Shown here one piece after another: positions 23,731-30,394 of a stretch of 46,632 nt of DNA. The DNA is taken from positions 1-46,632 of the forward strand of contig JAHFLF010000005.1 in the NCBI GenBank assembly GCA_023255625.1, given 5' to 3'. Source of the stretch: Candidatus Harrisonbacteria bacterium (lineage in GTDB: Bacteria; Patescibacteriota; Minisyncoccia; UBA6257; 1-14-0-10-44-23). Position numbers and translations under genes: made by a program. The notes below the pieces were generated by a model. The model saw only the letters and a list, made by a program, of their open reading frames with translations. It did no database searches and was not told the origin of the DNA. Position 1 is the stretch's first letter. Every line of letters begins with the position of its first letter.

Positions 23731-23764
23731 CCACCTGCCCCGCGGCTTGCCACGGGGCAGGTGG
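23731..23764 (+). terminator. GC-rich hairpin after the ProC-like cassette gene
   Basis: 12-bp perfect stem CCACCTGCCCCG with a 10-nt loop, 8 nt after the stop. Followed by CAGAATTT rather than a long T-run, the same bases that follow the hairpin at 35686-35720. Confidence 0.75.
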
Positions 23765-23784
23765 CAGAATTTAAAATGCGATGA

Positions 23785-23790
23785 TATGCT
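23785..23790 (+). promoter_or_regulatory. -10 box TATGCT, leaderless geometry
   Basis: TATGCT, 6 nt, ATG 23797. No clear -35. Confidence 0.45.
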
Positions 23791-23796
23791 TGCAGC

Positions 23797-24183
23797 ATGC
23801 GTCAAATCACTAAACGATTTCTGAAAGGCCAAGATTTTCGGACAGAAACAGAAAAATTTGTTAAAGATGAGAATATTAAGGCCGGCGTCATTGTCTGCGC
23901 GGTTGGGTCGCTTGAGCCGCTGCGACTGCGCATGGCTGGCGCAAAAATTGTGCGTGAGTGGCCGGGTGAGTTTGAGATAACCTCCATAACCGGTACCGTT
24001 TCTGTAAACGGTAATCATATCCACATGACCGCGTCAGATGTGGACGGCAAAGTCTACGGTGGGCATTTGAAAGAAGGGTGTATCGTCAGAACAACGGTTG
24101 AATTTGTCGTGTTAGTTTTTGATTATGTTGAGTATAAACGGGTAAAAGATCCAGAAACTGGATTTGAGGAGCTAAGTTTTTAA
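23797..24183 (+). CDS. PPC/DUF296 domain protein
   Basis: 128 aa, a single PPC (DUF296) domain: IKAGVIVCAVGSLEPLRLRMAG, EFEITSITGTVSVNGNHIHMTASD, then GKVYGGHLKEGCIVRTTVEFVV. The HIH and GGH histidines that can bind metal are present. In plants this domain is joined to AT-hooks; bacterial members are stand-alone trimers of unknown function. No AT-hook here. Leaderless-type promoter; likely first gene after the GC-rich cassette. Confidence 0.85.
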   Translation: MRQITKRFLKGQDFRTETEKFVKDENIKAGVIVCAVGSLEPLRLRMAGAKIVREWPGEFEITSITGTVSVNGNHIHMTASDVDGKVYGGHLKEGCIVRTTVEFVVLVFDYVEYKRVKDPETGFEELSF

Positions 24184-24187
24184 CAGA

Positions 24188-24216
24188 TTGAATGGTCTTA
24201 TCTTTTGGTATATACT
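24188..24216 (+). promoter_or_regulatory. Promoter of hicBA, leaderless geometry
   Basis: TTGAAT, 17-nt spacer, TATACT, then 6 nt to ATG 24223. The best complete example in the window. Confidence 0.75.
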
Positions 24217-24222
24217 AAAAAT

Positions 24223-24468
24223 ATGCTGACTGAATTCTTACTAAAAACGCTTAATAAGGCACGATATAAGCTCCTCAAAGACGGAAATTATTTTGGTTCA
24301 GTTGTTGGATTGCCCGGTGTGTGGGCGATCGCAAAAACACGCGCCGCATGCCAAATCGAGCTTAGAGAGGTGCTTGAGGAGTGGCTGCTACTCAAAGTTC
24401 GGCAGCATGAGCGGGTGCCGGGTTTTCGCTTGAGAGTTGATCGGCGTTCGCTTGTTCGCAATGCCTAA
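24223..24468 (+). CDS. hicB: HicB-type antitoxin
   Basis: 81 aa. The short HicB form: KLLKDGNYFGSVVGLPGVWAIAKTRAACQIELREVLEEWLLLKVRQHERVP, matching the partial RNase H-like HicB domain. It would bind and neutralise the downstream HicA mRNA interferase. No separate DNA-binding domain is visible, so autoregulation may need another factor. Order hicB-hicA (the reverse of the E. coli hicAB) with an 8-nt overlap. Start ATG 24223 chosen from the promoter spacing; an upstream GTG-type start at 24205 is less likely. Confidence 0.9.
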   Translation: MLTEFLLKTLNKARYKLLKDGNYFGSVVGLPGVWAIAKTRAACQIELREVLEEWLLLKVRQHERVPGFRLRVDRRSLVRNA

Positions 24469-24673
24469 AAATATTTCGTGGAGAAAATTAGTTCAGAGAT
24501 TTCGCGCGCTTGGTTTTGACGGACCGTATTCCGGGGGTCGGCATTTGTTTATGGTTAAAGGTACTTTCAAGCTGCATATTCCAAATCCACATCACGGTGA
24601 TATTTCTAAGCATCTTGTGGCAGAGATTTTACGACAGGCAAATATTAAAAACAGTGAGTGGGAGGGATTTTAG
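24461..24673 (+). CDS. hicA: HicA-type mRNA interferase toxin
   Basis: 70 aa. The dsRBD-like HicA fold: SWRKLVQRFRALGFDGPYSGGRHLFMVKGTFKLHIPNPHHGDISKHLVAEILRQANI. The catalytic His is the one in GGRHLFM. Overlaps hicB by 8 nt, so the pair is translated in coupling. Stop is 3 nt before the next Nudix gene, so toxin and housecleaning genes may share a transcript. Confidence 0.92.
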   Translation: MPKNISWRKLVQRFRALGFDGPYSGGRHLFMVKGTFKLHIPNPHHGDISKHLVAEILRQANIKNSEWEGF

Positions 24674-24676
24674 TTT

Positions 24677-25120
24677 ATGGAACTGAAGAAGGGAATTGAT
24701 TACATCGGGGTGAATGTTGTTTTCTGGTGCCACGACGGCAATGGCAATATTCTTTTTAGTAAACGCAGTCAAAAATGTAAAGATGAGCAGGGCCGCTGGG
24801 AGTGCGGCGGTGGTTCTATGGAATTCGGCGAATCGTTTGATGATGCCGTAACTCGCGAACTTATGGAGGAGTATTGCACGAAGCCGCTCAAAATTGACTA
24901 TGTGGCAACGCAGAATATGATTCGGACCCACGAAGGCAAAAAGACGCATTGGATGAATAATATCCATTGCGCGCTCGTTGATCCAAAAACAGTTCGCATT
25001 GGCGAGCCGGATAAAATTGACGAGATTGGCTGGTTTCCGATAGATGCGTTACCCACGCCGCTGCATTCCCAAATTATTCATGAGGTGCCAGTCATAAAAA
25101 AGTTTTTCAGTAAAAAATAG
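24677..25120 (+). CDS. Nudix hydrolase
   Basis: 147 aa. Nudix box GSMEFGESFDDAVTRELMEE at about 57-76 is intact except that the usual Gly after EE is not present (EEYCTKP). Preceded by GVNVVFWCHDGNGNILFSKRSQKCKDEQGRWECGGG, the typical strand pair. Likely cleaves a nucleoside diphosphate derivative; substrate unknown. First of a packed run (gaps 3-6 nt) with another Nudix, CYTH and small membrane protein. Confidence 0.9.
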   Translation: MELKKGIDYIGVNVVFWCHDGNGNILFSKRSQKCKDEQGRWECGGGSMEFGESFDDAVTRELMEEYCTKPLKIDYVATQNMIRTHEGKKTHWMNNIHCALVDPKTVRIGEPDKIDEIGWFPIDALPTPLHSQIIHEVPVIKKFFSKK

Positions 25121-25123
25121 ACC

Positions 25124-25573
25124 ATGGAAAATAAAGATCTTTATTTTGTTGCCCTTAAAGTTTTCCTTCGTGATGCGAAGGGCAATGTGCTGCTGACAAA
25201 AGATAGATTCGGTGACTGGGATATACCCGGCGGGCGGTTGCGTGAAGGTGACTTTGAAGTGCCATTAGATCAGGTTATTGCACGCAAAATGAAAGAAGAG
25301 TTGGGAGTTGAATGTGCCTTTAAGTTGGGAGCTCCCGCTGTGTATATGCGGCATGAGCGCAACGAGATTTTAGCTGACGGCACGCGCGAGAAAAGGAGGA
25401 TTTTTGCAATCGGTTACGATGCGGAGTATCAAGGAGGCCCGATTGCGCTCGGGGAAAATCATGAAAAATATGAGTGGATTTCAGCTACTGACCCTAAGCC
25501 AGAAAATTATTTAACTGGTGGATGGTTGAAGGGTATGCAGGAGTACATTCAATTGTTTAGTAAAGAGAAATAA
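25124..25573 (+). CDS. Nudix-fold protein with a degenerate box
   Basis: 149 aa. Nudix fold is visible (YFVALKVFLRDAKGNVLLTKDRFGDWDIPGGRLREGD), but the box is altered: the helix reads ARKMKEELGV, with Lys in place of the Glu in REUXEE, and the spacing from G to R is longer than the standard 13 (EGDFEVPLDQVIARKM). Metal binding may be weakened or use other residues. Sits 3 nt after a canonical Nudix gene, so a regulatory or partner subunit role is possible. Confidence 0.8.
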   Translation: MENKDLYFVALKVFLRDAKGNVLLTKDRFGDWDIPGGRLREGDFEVPLDQVIARKMKEELGVECAFKLGAPAVYMRHERNEILADGTREKRRIFAIGYDAEYQGGPIALGENHEKYEWISATDPKPENYLTGGWLKGMQEYIQLFSKEK

Positions 25574-25579
25574 TGCATT

Positions 25580-26167
25580 ATGATTGAAGTTGAGAAAAAA
25601 TTTGCAATGAGCGAGGAGGATGCAAGGCGCGTATTAGATGGCGCGACATTTGTGAAGGAGGTTGTTATGGTTGATTCATATTACGACTTGCCTGACCGGA
25701 GACTTTCACTTAGGGATTCATGGCTACGAGACCGCAATGGAAGGTTTGAATTAAAGGTTGCCTCGTATGCAGGGGAATGGAAGGACCAGGTTGTTAATCA
25801 GTATAAGGAGTTGGAAACTGATGAGGAGATTAGTAAGGCGCTGGGGCTGGCAGGGCCCGGTTCATTGCGTGATGCCTTGAAGACTGCTGGGTATGCACCG
25901 TTTTCGACTATCAAGACGACGCGCCGGAAGTATATAAAAGACGGATTCACGATTGATATGGATGTCATGGATTTTGGCTATACAATAAGCGAGATAGAGC
26001 TCATGGTTTCAGATGAGTCACAGATGCAGGAGGCAGTGAACAAAATTATGGCTTTTGCAAAATCCCATGGACTCTCAACCGCGCCGGTATTCGGAAAGCT
26101 GCTTGAGTTTTTGCGTCTTCATGATAAAGATTTTTTTGATAAACTAGTTGCGGCAGGGGCACATTAG
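25580..26167 (+). CDS. CYTH-domain triphosphatase
   Basis: 195 aa. Begins MIEVEKKFAM, the ExExK signature of CYTH (adenylate cyclase IV / thiamine triphosphatase) proteins. Further on: VDSYYDLPDRRLSLRDSWLRDRNGRFELKVA, IKTTRRKYIKDGFTIDMDVMDFGYTISEIELMV, supplying the tunnel's Arg/Lys and acidic metal ligands. The YYDLPDRRL pattern is closer to thiamine triphosphatase than to cyclases. Product likely an inorganic or organic triphosphate hydrolase. Tightly packed in the operon. Confidence 0.85.
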   Translation: MIEVEKKFAMSEEDARRVLDGATFVKEVVMVDSYYDLPDRRLSLRDSWLRDRNGRFELKVASYAGEWKDQVVNQYKELETDEEISKALGLAGPGSLRDALKTAGYAPFSTIKTTRRKYIKDGFTIDMDVMDFGYTISEIELMVSDESQMQEAVNKIMAFAKSHGLSTAPVFGKLLEFLRLHDKDFFDKLVAAGAH

Positions 26168-26170
26168 CAT

Positions 26171-26425
26171 ATGAGTATAGAAGAGCGGCTGCAAAAAATT
26201 GAAGAGCGGAATGCACGGGTGGAGGCAGACAAGGATTGGGAAACGAGTTGGACCCGGCGCGCCTTATTGATGCTTTTTACCTATCTGGCGATTGGGATTT
26301 ATATGTGGGCGATTGGTATCGGGCGGCCTTGGCTAAACGCAATCGTCCCAGCAGTTGGATTTTTGCTCTCAACACTGACAATGCCGTTTTTCAAAAAGAT
26401 GTGGCTAAAAAAGTATGGCCGATAA
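26171..26425 (+). CDS. Small two-helix membrane protein with charged N-terminus
   Basis: 84 aa. A charged, coiled-coil-prone start (IEERLQKIEERNARVEADKDWETSW) is followed by two membrane helices (about 32-50 and 55-72) and a basic end. Comparable small proteins occur in many CPR and archaeal genomes; function unknown. Its end overlaps the start of the alpha/beta hydrolase by 11 nt. Confidence 0.75.
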   Translation: MSIEERLQKIEERNARVEADKDWETSWTRRALLMLFTYLAIGIYMWAIGIGRPWLNAIVPAVGFLLSTLTMPFFKKMWLKKYGR

Positions 26426-27198
26426 ATTATTCATTAAAAATCGGAAGGGGCAGAAGATCTCTGTTCTTATAGAAAAACCAGAGCATCCAACGGGCTTAGT
26501 TTTTTATTATGCATGGACTTAGTGGTATTAAAGAGCGTCCACATCTTGACGCATTTGCGCAAGCATTTATTGAGTATGGATATACTGCAGTTCGTTTTGA
26601 TAGTACCAATACGTTCGGTGAAAGTGATGGGAAATATGAAGATGCTACTCTAACTAATTCTTTCGAGGATTTAGAAGATGTTATTAAGTGGGCAAAAACT
26701 CAAGAATGGTATATTGAACCGTTTTGTCTTTGTGGTCACAGTCTGGGGGCAATTTCTGGCGCCTTATTTGCTGAAAAAAATCCAGCTTTGGTTAAAGGAT
26801 TGGCACCCGTTTCAACTATTGTCTCCGGTGCTCTATGGATCGAAGCCGAAAAGAAAAGTCGTCCTGCAGAGTATGTAGAGTGGGAGCGTACAGGGTGGAG
26901 AATTGCTTCTAGTGAATCCACGCCTGGCCTCGTGAAAAGACTTAAGTGGAGCCCATTTAAAGAGGATATTCTAAAATATGATCTCTTGCAGAATGTGGAT
27001 AGATTGACGATGCCGGTTCTGTTGATTACCGGCGAGAATGATGGGATTGCACCCGCAGAGCATCAAGAGATTTTTTATAAGGCACTTCCTGGTAGAAAAG
27101 AATTGCATATTATAAAAAATGGCCCGCATACTTTTTGCGATTTTGGACAACTTGCTGAAATAAAAGGAATTTTTGCTCAATGGATTAAGATTTTATGA
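26415..27198 (+). pseudogene. Alpha/beta hydrolase with a +1 frameshift in a T6 run
   Basis: The product would read MADKLFIKNRKGQK...GLVF(I)MHGLSGIKERPHL, but at about 26498 a T6 run shifts the frame and an early TAG follows (26517). Removing one T restores the frame through 27198. Catalytic triad visible in the second part: nucleophile GHSLG (in CLCGHSLGAISG), Asp in GENDGIAP, and His in GPHTFCD. The oxyanion block is HGLSG, right at the shift. A serine hydrolase of esterase or lysophospholipase type is likely. The downstream part alone (from ATG 26509) lacks the first strand. Overlaps the Ham1 gene as ATGA. Confidence 0.85.
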
Positions 27199-27740
27199 AA
27201 CAACTTATTTTCGTCACTTCAAACGACGGTAAGGCGCGGGAGGCCGCGGCGGTTCTGGGTACTACAATAAAGCGGGTCAAATTGAATTTAGACGAGTTGC
27301 AGTCGGTTGATCTGCGGGCAATCGTTGAGCATAAAGTGCGAGGAGCATACGCGCAGCTTAAGCAGCCGGTTATTGCCGAGGATGTTTCGTTTGCCATAAA
27401 GCAGTTAAATGGATTGCCCGGCCCGCTTATCAAGTGGTTTGAGGAGGGCATTGGGTCGCAGGGAGTGGCGGATATGCTTTCAAAACCAGATAGGAGTGTT
27501 CGCTGGATTGTTGCGTACGGATTTTTTGACGGCAAAACTTTCTTTTACGCTGAAGGCGTGACAGACGGAACAGTTGCTAAGAAAGTGAAAGGTAGCGAGG
27601 GCTTTGGTTTTGACACGATTTTTATTCCCAAGGGCTATACAAAAACAACGGCGCAGCTTGGCGTTGCAGAGAAAATCAAATTTGGCTCGCGCACAAAAGC
27701 CCTTCTGAAGCTGAAAAAAATTCTCAATGCCCGCACTTAA
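27195..27740 (+). CDS. Ham1/RdgB-like non-canonical purine NTP pyrophosphatase
   Basis: 181 aa. Removes ITP, XTP and dITP from the nucleotide pool. Seen: IFVTSNDGKAREA (family TxNxxK), VIAEDVSFAIKQLNGLPGPLIKWF (family EDSGL..LNG.PG), and GFGFDTIFIPKGYTKTTAQLG (family GFGYDPiF.p.g...t.AEl). The spacing is shorter than in E. coli RdgB (197 aa). The start overlaps the hydrolase stop by 4 nt, so they are co-translated. Confidence 0.88.
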   Translation: MKQLIFVTSNDGKAREAAAVLGTTIKRVKLNLDELQSVDLRAIVEHKVRGAYAQLKQPVIAEDVSFAIKQLNGLPGPLIKWFEEGIGSQGVADMLSKPDRSVRWIVAYGFFDGKTFFYAEGVTDGTVAKKVKGSEGFGFDTIFIPKGYTKTTAQLGVAEKIKFGSRTKALLKLKKILNART

Positions 27741-27786
27741 TCTTTACTTGAGTGCTTATTCGCACGAATTAGCAGCCAAGTAAAGA
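27741..27786. promoter_or_regulatory. 46-bp imperfect palindrome, candidate ArsR operator 1
   Basis: Core TGCTTATTCGCACGAATTAGCA is read as its near mirror on the other strand, and TCTTTACTTG/CAAGTAAAGA extends it. It starts 1 nt after the Ham1 stop and overlaps the -35 region of arsR. It could also act as a terminator or palindromic repeat. Confidence 0.65.
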
Positions 27787-27793
27787 TTCGTGG

Positions 27794-27799
27794 TAGGAT
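27794..27799 (+). promoter_or_regulatory. -10 box TAGGAT of arsR, leaderless geometry
   Basis: TAGGAT, 6 nt, ATG 27806. The operator palindrome covers the -35 position. Confidence 0.55.
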
Positions 27800-27805
27800 T
27801 AAAAT

Positions 27806-28066
27806 ATGAGGGAATTGGAGAAAAGCTACAAAGCTCTTGCAAACAGGCGGCGACTCGCGATTTTAAAATATCTAAAAGCCGGCAGAGAACATTCGGTGGG
27901 GCAGATCGCTAAAGAGATTGAGCTTTCGTTCAAGTCTACATCGAGGCATCTGGCAGTTTTGCGCGCTGCTGGTATTGTCGAAAGAGATCAAATTGATTTG
28001 TTGGCATACTATCGGTTAGTTCCTGTCCAGAATACTGTTACTAAGCACGCTCTTTCGCTTCTCTAG
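27806..28066 (+). CDS. ArsR-family transcriptional regulator
   Basis: 86 aa winged-helix regulator: LEKSYKALANRRRLAILKYLKAGREHSVGQIAKEIELSFKSTSRHLAVLRAAGIVERDQIDLLAYYRLV. The HTH is at about 32-55. The alpha-3 CxC metal site of classical ArsR/SmtB is absent, so it is not an obvious metal sensor. Near-identical palindromes lie directly upstream and downstream, the downstream one in front of the HD gene, so I infer autoregulation and control of that gene. Confidence 0.88.
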   Translation: MRELEKSYKALANRRRLAILKYLKAGREHSVGQIAKEIELSFKSTSRHLAVLRAAGIVERDQIDLLAYYRLVPVQNTVTKHALSLL

Positions 28067-28095
28067 CGGAGACAGCTTGGCCATTTGATTTTTGT

Positions 28096-28129
28096 CTTGG
28101 GTGCTTATTCGCACGAATTAGCACTCAAG
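28096..28129. promoter_or_regulatory. 34-bp near-perfect palindrome, candidate ArsR operator 2
   Basis: Contains the same TGCTTATTCGCACGAATTAGCA core (over 20 nt identical to operator 1, here flanked by CTTGGG and CTCAAG). It lies 26 nt before the -10 of the HD gene, at the -35/upstream position. Confidence 0.7.
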
Positions 28130-28154
28130 AGTTTTGAAAAGTAACCGGATGTGT

Positions 28155-28160
28155 TAGGGT
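28155..28160 (+). promoter_or_regulatory. -10 box TAGGGT of the HD gene, leaderless geometry
   Basis: TAGGGT, 6 nt, ATG 28167. Confidence 0.5.
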
Positions 28161-28166
28161 AATACT

Positions 28167-28775
28167 ATGAAAGATCGTGATATTCAATTGCTTTTTGAAA
28201 TCAGCGCATTTCGGCATTTTGATCGTGCCTGGAAGCATTGGCTGGGGCCGGACACGGCTAATCACGCCGAGCATAGTTTTCGCGTTGCATTGTATGCCCT
28301 CATGATTGCGAAGCAGGAGAAAAAGGGGAATCATGAGAAGATTTTAAAAATGGCGCTGCTGCATGACTTGCCGGAGAGTCGGTGTACGGATGTAGACCAC
28401 ATTCAGCGGCAGTATGTGCAGCGCGACGAGGAGATGGCAACCGAGGATATTTTTAGCGGCACTGTGCTGTACGAAGAGGCGATACCATTGCTGAAAGAGT
28501 ATCATGATCGCAAGTCAATTGAATCAAAAATTGTCAAAGACGCGGATTTGATTGATGCTGATGTGGAGTTTCGCGAGGTTATTGTCGCCGGCGCTACAAT
28601 GCACAAGAAACATTTAGCAAAGCGTCGTGCGGGCGTTGTGCCAAAGATGTTTACTAAAACCGCCCGCGCGCTCTTTGAGCAGATTCACAAAGCAGATCCG
28701 AACGATTGGCACTTGAAGTCGCTGCGCAATCGTTTCAATGGAGGAGATTGGCAGAAAGCTAATAAAGAGAAATAA
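28167..28775 (+). CDS. HD-domain phosphohydrolase (YfbR-type)
   Basis: 202 aa. HD metal motif: HAEHSFRVALYALMIAKQ (first His), LLHDLPESRCTDV (HD pair), and VKDADLIDADVEFRE (last Asp). The pattern fits YfbR/HDDC2 5'-nucleotidases that act on dNMPs. Together with Nudix, Ham1 and CYTH genes it suggests nucleotide pool upkeep. It has its own promoter with an ArsR-type palindrome upstream. Confidence 0.85.
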   Translation: MKDRDIQLLFEISAFRHFDRAWKHWLGPDTANHAEHSFRVALYALMIAKQEKKGNHEKILKMALLHDLPESRCTDVDHIQRQYVQRDEEMATEDIFSGTVLYEEAIPLLKEYHDRKSIESKIVKDADLIDADVEFREVIVAGATMHKKHLAKRRAGVVPKMFTKTARALFEQIHKADPNDWHLKSLRNRFNGGDWQKANKEK

Positions 28776-28798
28776 AATCAAGAAATTCAAAATCCTGG

Positions 28799-28821
28799 AT
28801 TCCGGATCTGCTGTCCGGAAT
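28799..28821. repeat. Short palindrome ATTCCGGA..TCCGGAAT
   Basis: 8-bp stem, 7-nt loop, in the gap before the 122-aa gene. The 'GGATTCCGG..CCGGAATGAC' pattern is dispersed in several other bacterial genomes; only one copy here. Confidence 0.5.
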
Positions 28822-28839
28822 GACAGAAGGGGAGGATGA

Positions 28840-29208
28840 ATGACAAACATTATGATTTATACCGGAACGGTAATTGCCGAAAGTCTGCACGATGAATCAG
28901 TATTTCATTTTGTTGAAAATATAAAGCGCGAGCACGCGCAGCTGGTTGACGCACTTGCTGGTCAGGAGAAAAATGTCACCATTGTTACATTTACAGTGCA
29001 GGATGAGCTCGTCGGGGCCGTGGTTGACGAGCTTTCTCGGCTGATTAAACCGAGCCATTGGTACGCAGATATAAAATACGAGTTTGATAATTATGTGATT
29101 TTCCCTGGCAAGATTTTTCATTTCACGCCAAAAGAGATTGATAAACGACAGAAGGCGTATGACTATGCTAAGACACTCGGGATTCCTGAGAAGCAGATAG
29201 ACTTCTAA
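28840..29208 (+). CDS. Conserved-looking hypothetical protein
   Basis: 122 aa, soluble, not recognised. It alternates beta strands and helices (IMIYTGTVIAESL, VTIVTFTVQDELVGAVVDEL, YVIFPGKIFHFTPKEID). A GGGGAGG Shine-Dalgarno stands 4 nt before ATG 28840, one of few native genes with one. It lies between the HD gene and ribE. Confidence 0.7.
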   Translation: MTNIMIYTGTVIAESLHDESVFHFVENIKREHAQLVDALAGQEKNVTIVTFTVQDELVGAVVDELSRLIKPSHWYADIKYEFDNYVIFPGKIFHFTPKEIDKRQKAYDYAKTLGIPEKQIDF

Positions 29209-29219
29209 GGCATAAATTT

Positions 29220-29316
29220 TTAATTCTCAATTTTTAATTTTTAAACAATTTCCAATTTAGGAATTTTGAAATTAACACATTGTTTGAAAATTGAAACTTA
29301 GAAATTGAAAATTAAT
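29220..29316. repeat. AT-rich inverted repeat before ribE
   Basis: Arms built of CAATTTTTAATTTTTAAACAAT and its near complement (about 29220-29250 and 29280-29316). It could fold in mRNA just before the ribE start. No FMN riboswitch core is present. Confidence 0.65.
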
Positions 29317-29322
29317 AGTTTC

Positions 29323-29901
29323 ATGTTTACAGGCATCGTTCAAAAAGTTGCACAGATAAAAAATGCGGAGCGGCGCGGTGGTGGTTTGATTTTGTATATT
29401 GCAACGCCGGGCGGCTGGAAAATAAAGGCCGGGCAGTCAATCGCAACTGACGGCGTTTGTCTGTCGGTTGAGAAGGTAAGTAAAGCGTATTATCAGTGTC
29501 GGATGATGCCGGAGACGCTAAGCAAGACAACTTTCGGAATTGTCATCCCTAAGCAGGTAAATCTTGAGCTGTCGCTCATATTGGGTGAAAAGATTGACGG
29601 ACACTTTGTTACCGGTCATGTTGATACGGTTGGGAAGATTGTGAAAGTAGTTGCGAGTAGCGAGTCACGAGTATACGAGGTTCAGTTTCTTCGCAAGTTT
29701 AAGAAGTTAATTGCGGAGAAGGGATCGGTCGCTGTTGACGGCGTGAGCTTGACGGTTGTGGATGTAGGACGACACTCATTTACAATTTCCCTCGTGAAGT
29801 ATACATTGGAGCATACGACGCTTGGCCACAAAGGCGCCGGCGATGTCGTAAATTTAGAATTTGATATCTTGGCAAGGTATATTGCTGCACAAACAAAGTA
29901 A
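29323..29901 (+). CDS. ribE: Riboflavin synthase, alpha chain
   Basis: 192 aa. Converts two 6,7-dimethyl-8-ribityllumazines to riboflavin. Two lumazine-binding barrels: MFTGIVQKV..GQSIATDGVCLSV (barrel 1), then GHFVTGHVDTVGKI, EKGSVAVDGVSLTVVDV, TISLVKYTLEHTTLG (barrel 2). ATG 29323 gives the family start MFTGIV. Between the barrels, VVASSESRVYEV is encoded by a 20-nt repeat shared with atpG, so that linker may be a repeat insertion. Followed 8 nt later by ribH. No ribBA or ribD in this window. Confidence 0.93.
   Translation: MFTGIVQKVAQIKNAERRGGGLILYIATPGGWKIKAGQSIATDGVCLSVEKVSKAYYQCRMMPETLSKTTFGIVIPKQVNLELSLILGEKIDGHFVTGHVDTVGKIVKVVASSESRVYEVQFLRKFKKLIAEKGSVAVDGVSLTVVDVGRHSFTISLVKYTLEHTTLGHKGAGDVVNLEFDILARYIAAQTK
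29654..29673. repeat. In-frame copy of the 20-mer CGAGTAGCGAGTCACGAGTA
   Basis: The exact reverse complement occurs in frame in atpG at 44562-44581. Confidence 0.85.
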
Positions 29902-29909
29902 CTAACACT

Positions 29910-30386
29910 ATGACGCGAACACAGTATAACGTCGCACATCAACCACTCCATATTTTTGATGCGTCAAAATATCGCATTGGCATTGTTGTGGCGCAGTTTA
30001 ATTCAGGCATAACCAAGCAGCTTCTTGATTCGGCGGAAGGCGTTGCAACGCAGTTCAAAATTCCAGCAAAAAATATCACGGTGCGCCATGTTGCCGGCAG
30101 CGTTGAAATACCCGTTATTTTGCAGGCGATGGCCAAGACGAAAAGATACGATGCCTTGCTCGCACTTGGCGCTATCATTCGCGGCGAGACGGCTCATTTT
30201 GATTATGTGGCAAAGATGGCAAGCGAGGGTGTCCTGCGCGTGATGCTTGATCATGGCATCCCGATTGGTTTTGGCATCTTGGCCTGCTTTAGCCAGGAAC
30301 AAGCGCAACAGCGCGTGCATGGAGGCGGCGAGGCGCTGGCGGCAGCGCTCCACTGCGCAAAAATTATTCGGGAGAACGAAAAGTAA
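29910..30386 (+). CDS. ribH: 6,7-dimethyl-8-ribityllumazine synthase
   Basis: 158 aa. Supplies the lumazine substrate for RibE. Seen: RIGIVVAQFNSGITKQLLDSA, HVAGSVEIPVILQAMAK, ALGAIIRGETAHFDYVAKMAS (the GET/H motif with catalytic His), and IPIGFGILACFSQEQAQQR. Complete length. An N-terminal extension of about 20 residues precedes the core. Operon with ribE; the HAD gene follows after 8 nt. Confidence 0.95.
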   Translation: MTRTQYNVAHQPLHIFDASKYRIGIVVAQFNSGITKQLLDSAEGVATQFKIPAKNITVRHVAGSVEIPVILQAMAKTKRYDALLALGAIIRGETAHFDYVAKMASEGVLRVMLDHGIPIGFGILACFSQEQAQQRVHGGGEALAAALHCAKIIRENEK

Positions 30387-30394
30387 TTTTGCGC

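Noticed and set aside
23289-23798. Antisense frame over the ProC-like gene
   Set aside because: Same reason; no motif or ribosome binding site.
23990-24015. Third copy of the H1/H2 loop (GTAAACGGTA inside the PPC gene)
   Set aside because: It encodes the normal family motif TVSVNGNHIH and has no long perfect stem.
29220-29322. FMN riboswitch before ribE
   Set aside because: The leader is AT-rich inverted repeat only; the conserved GC-rich multi-helix core is absent.
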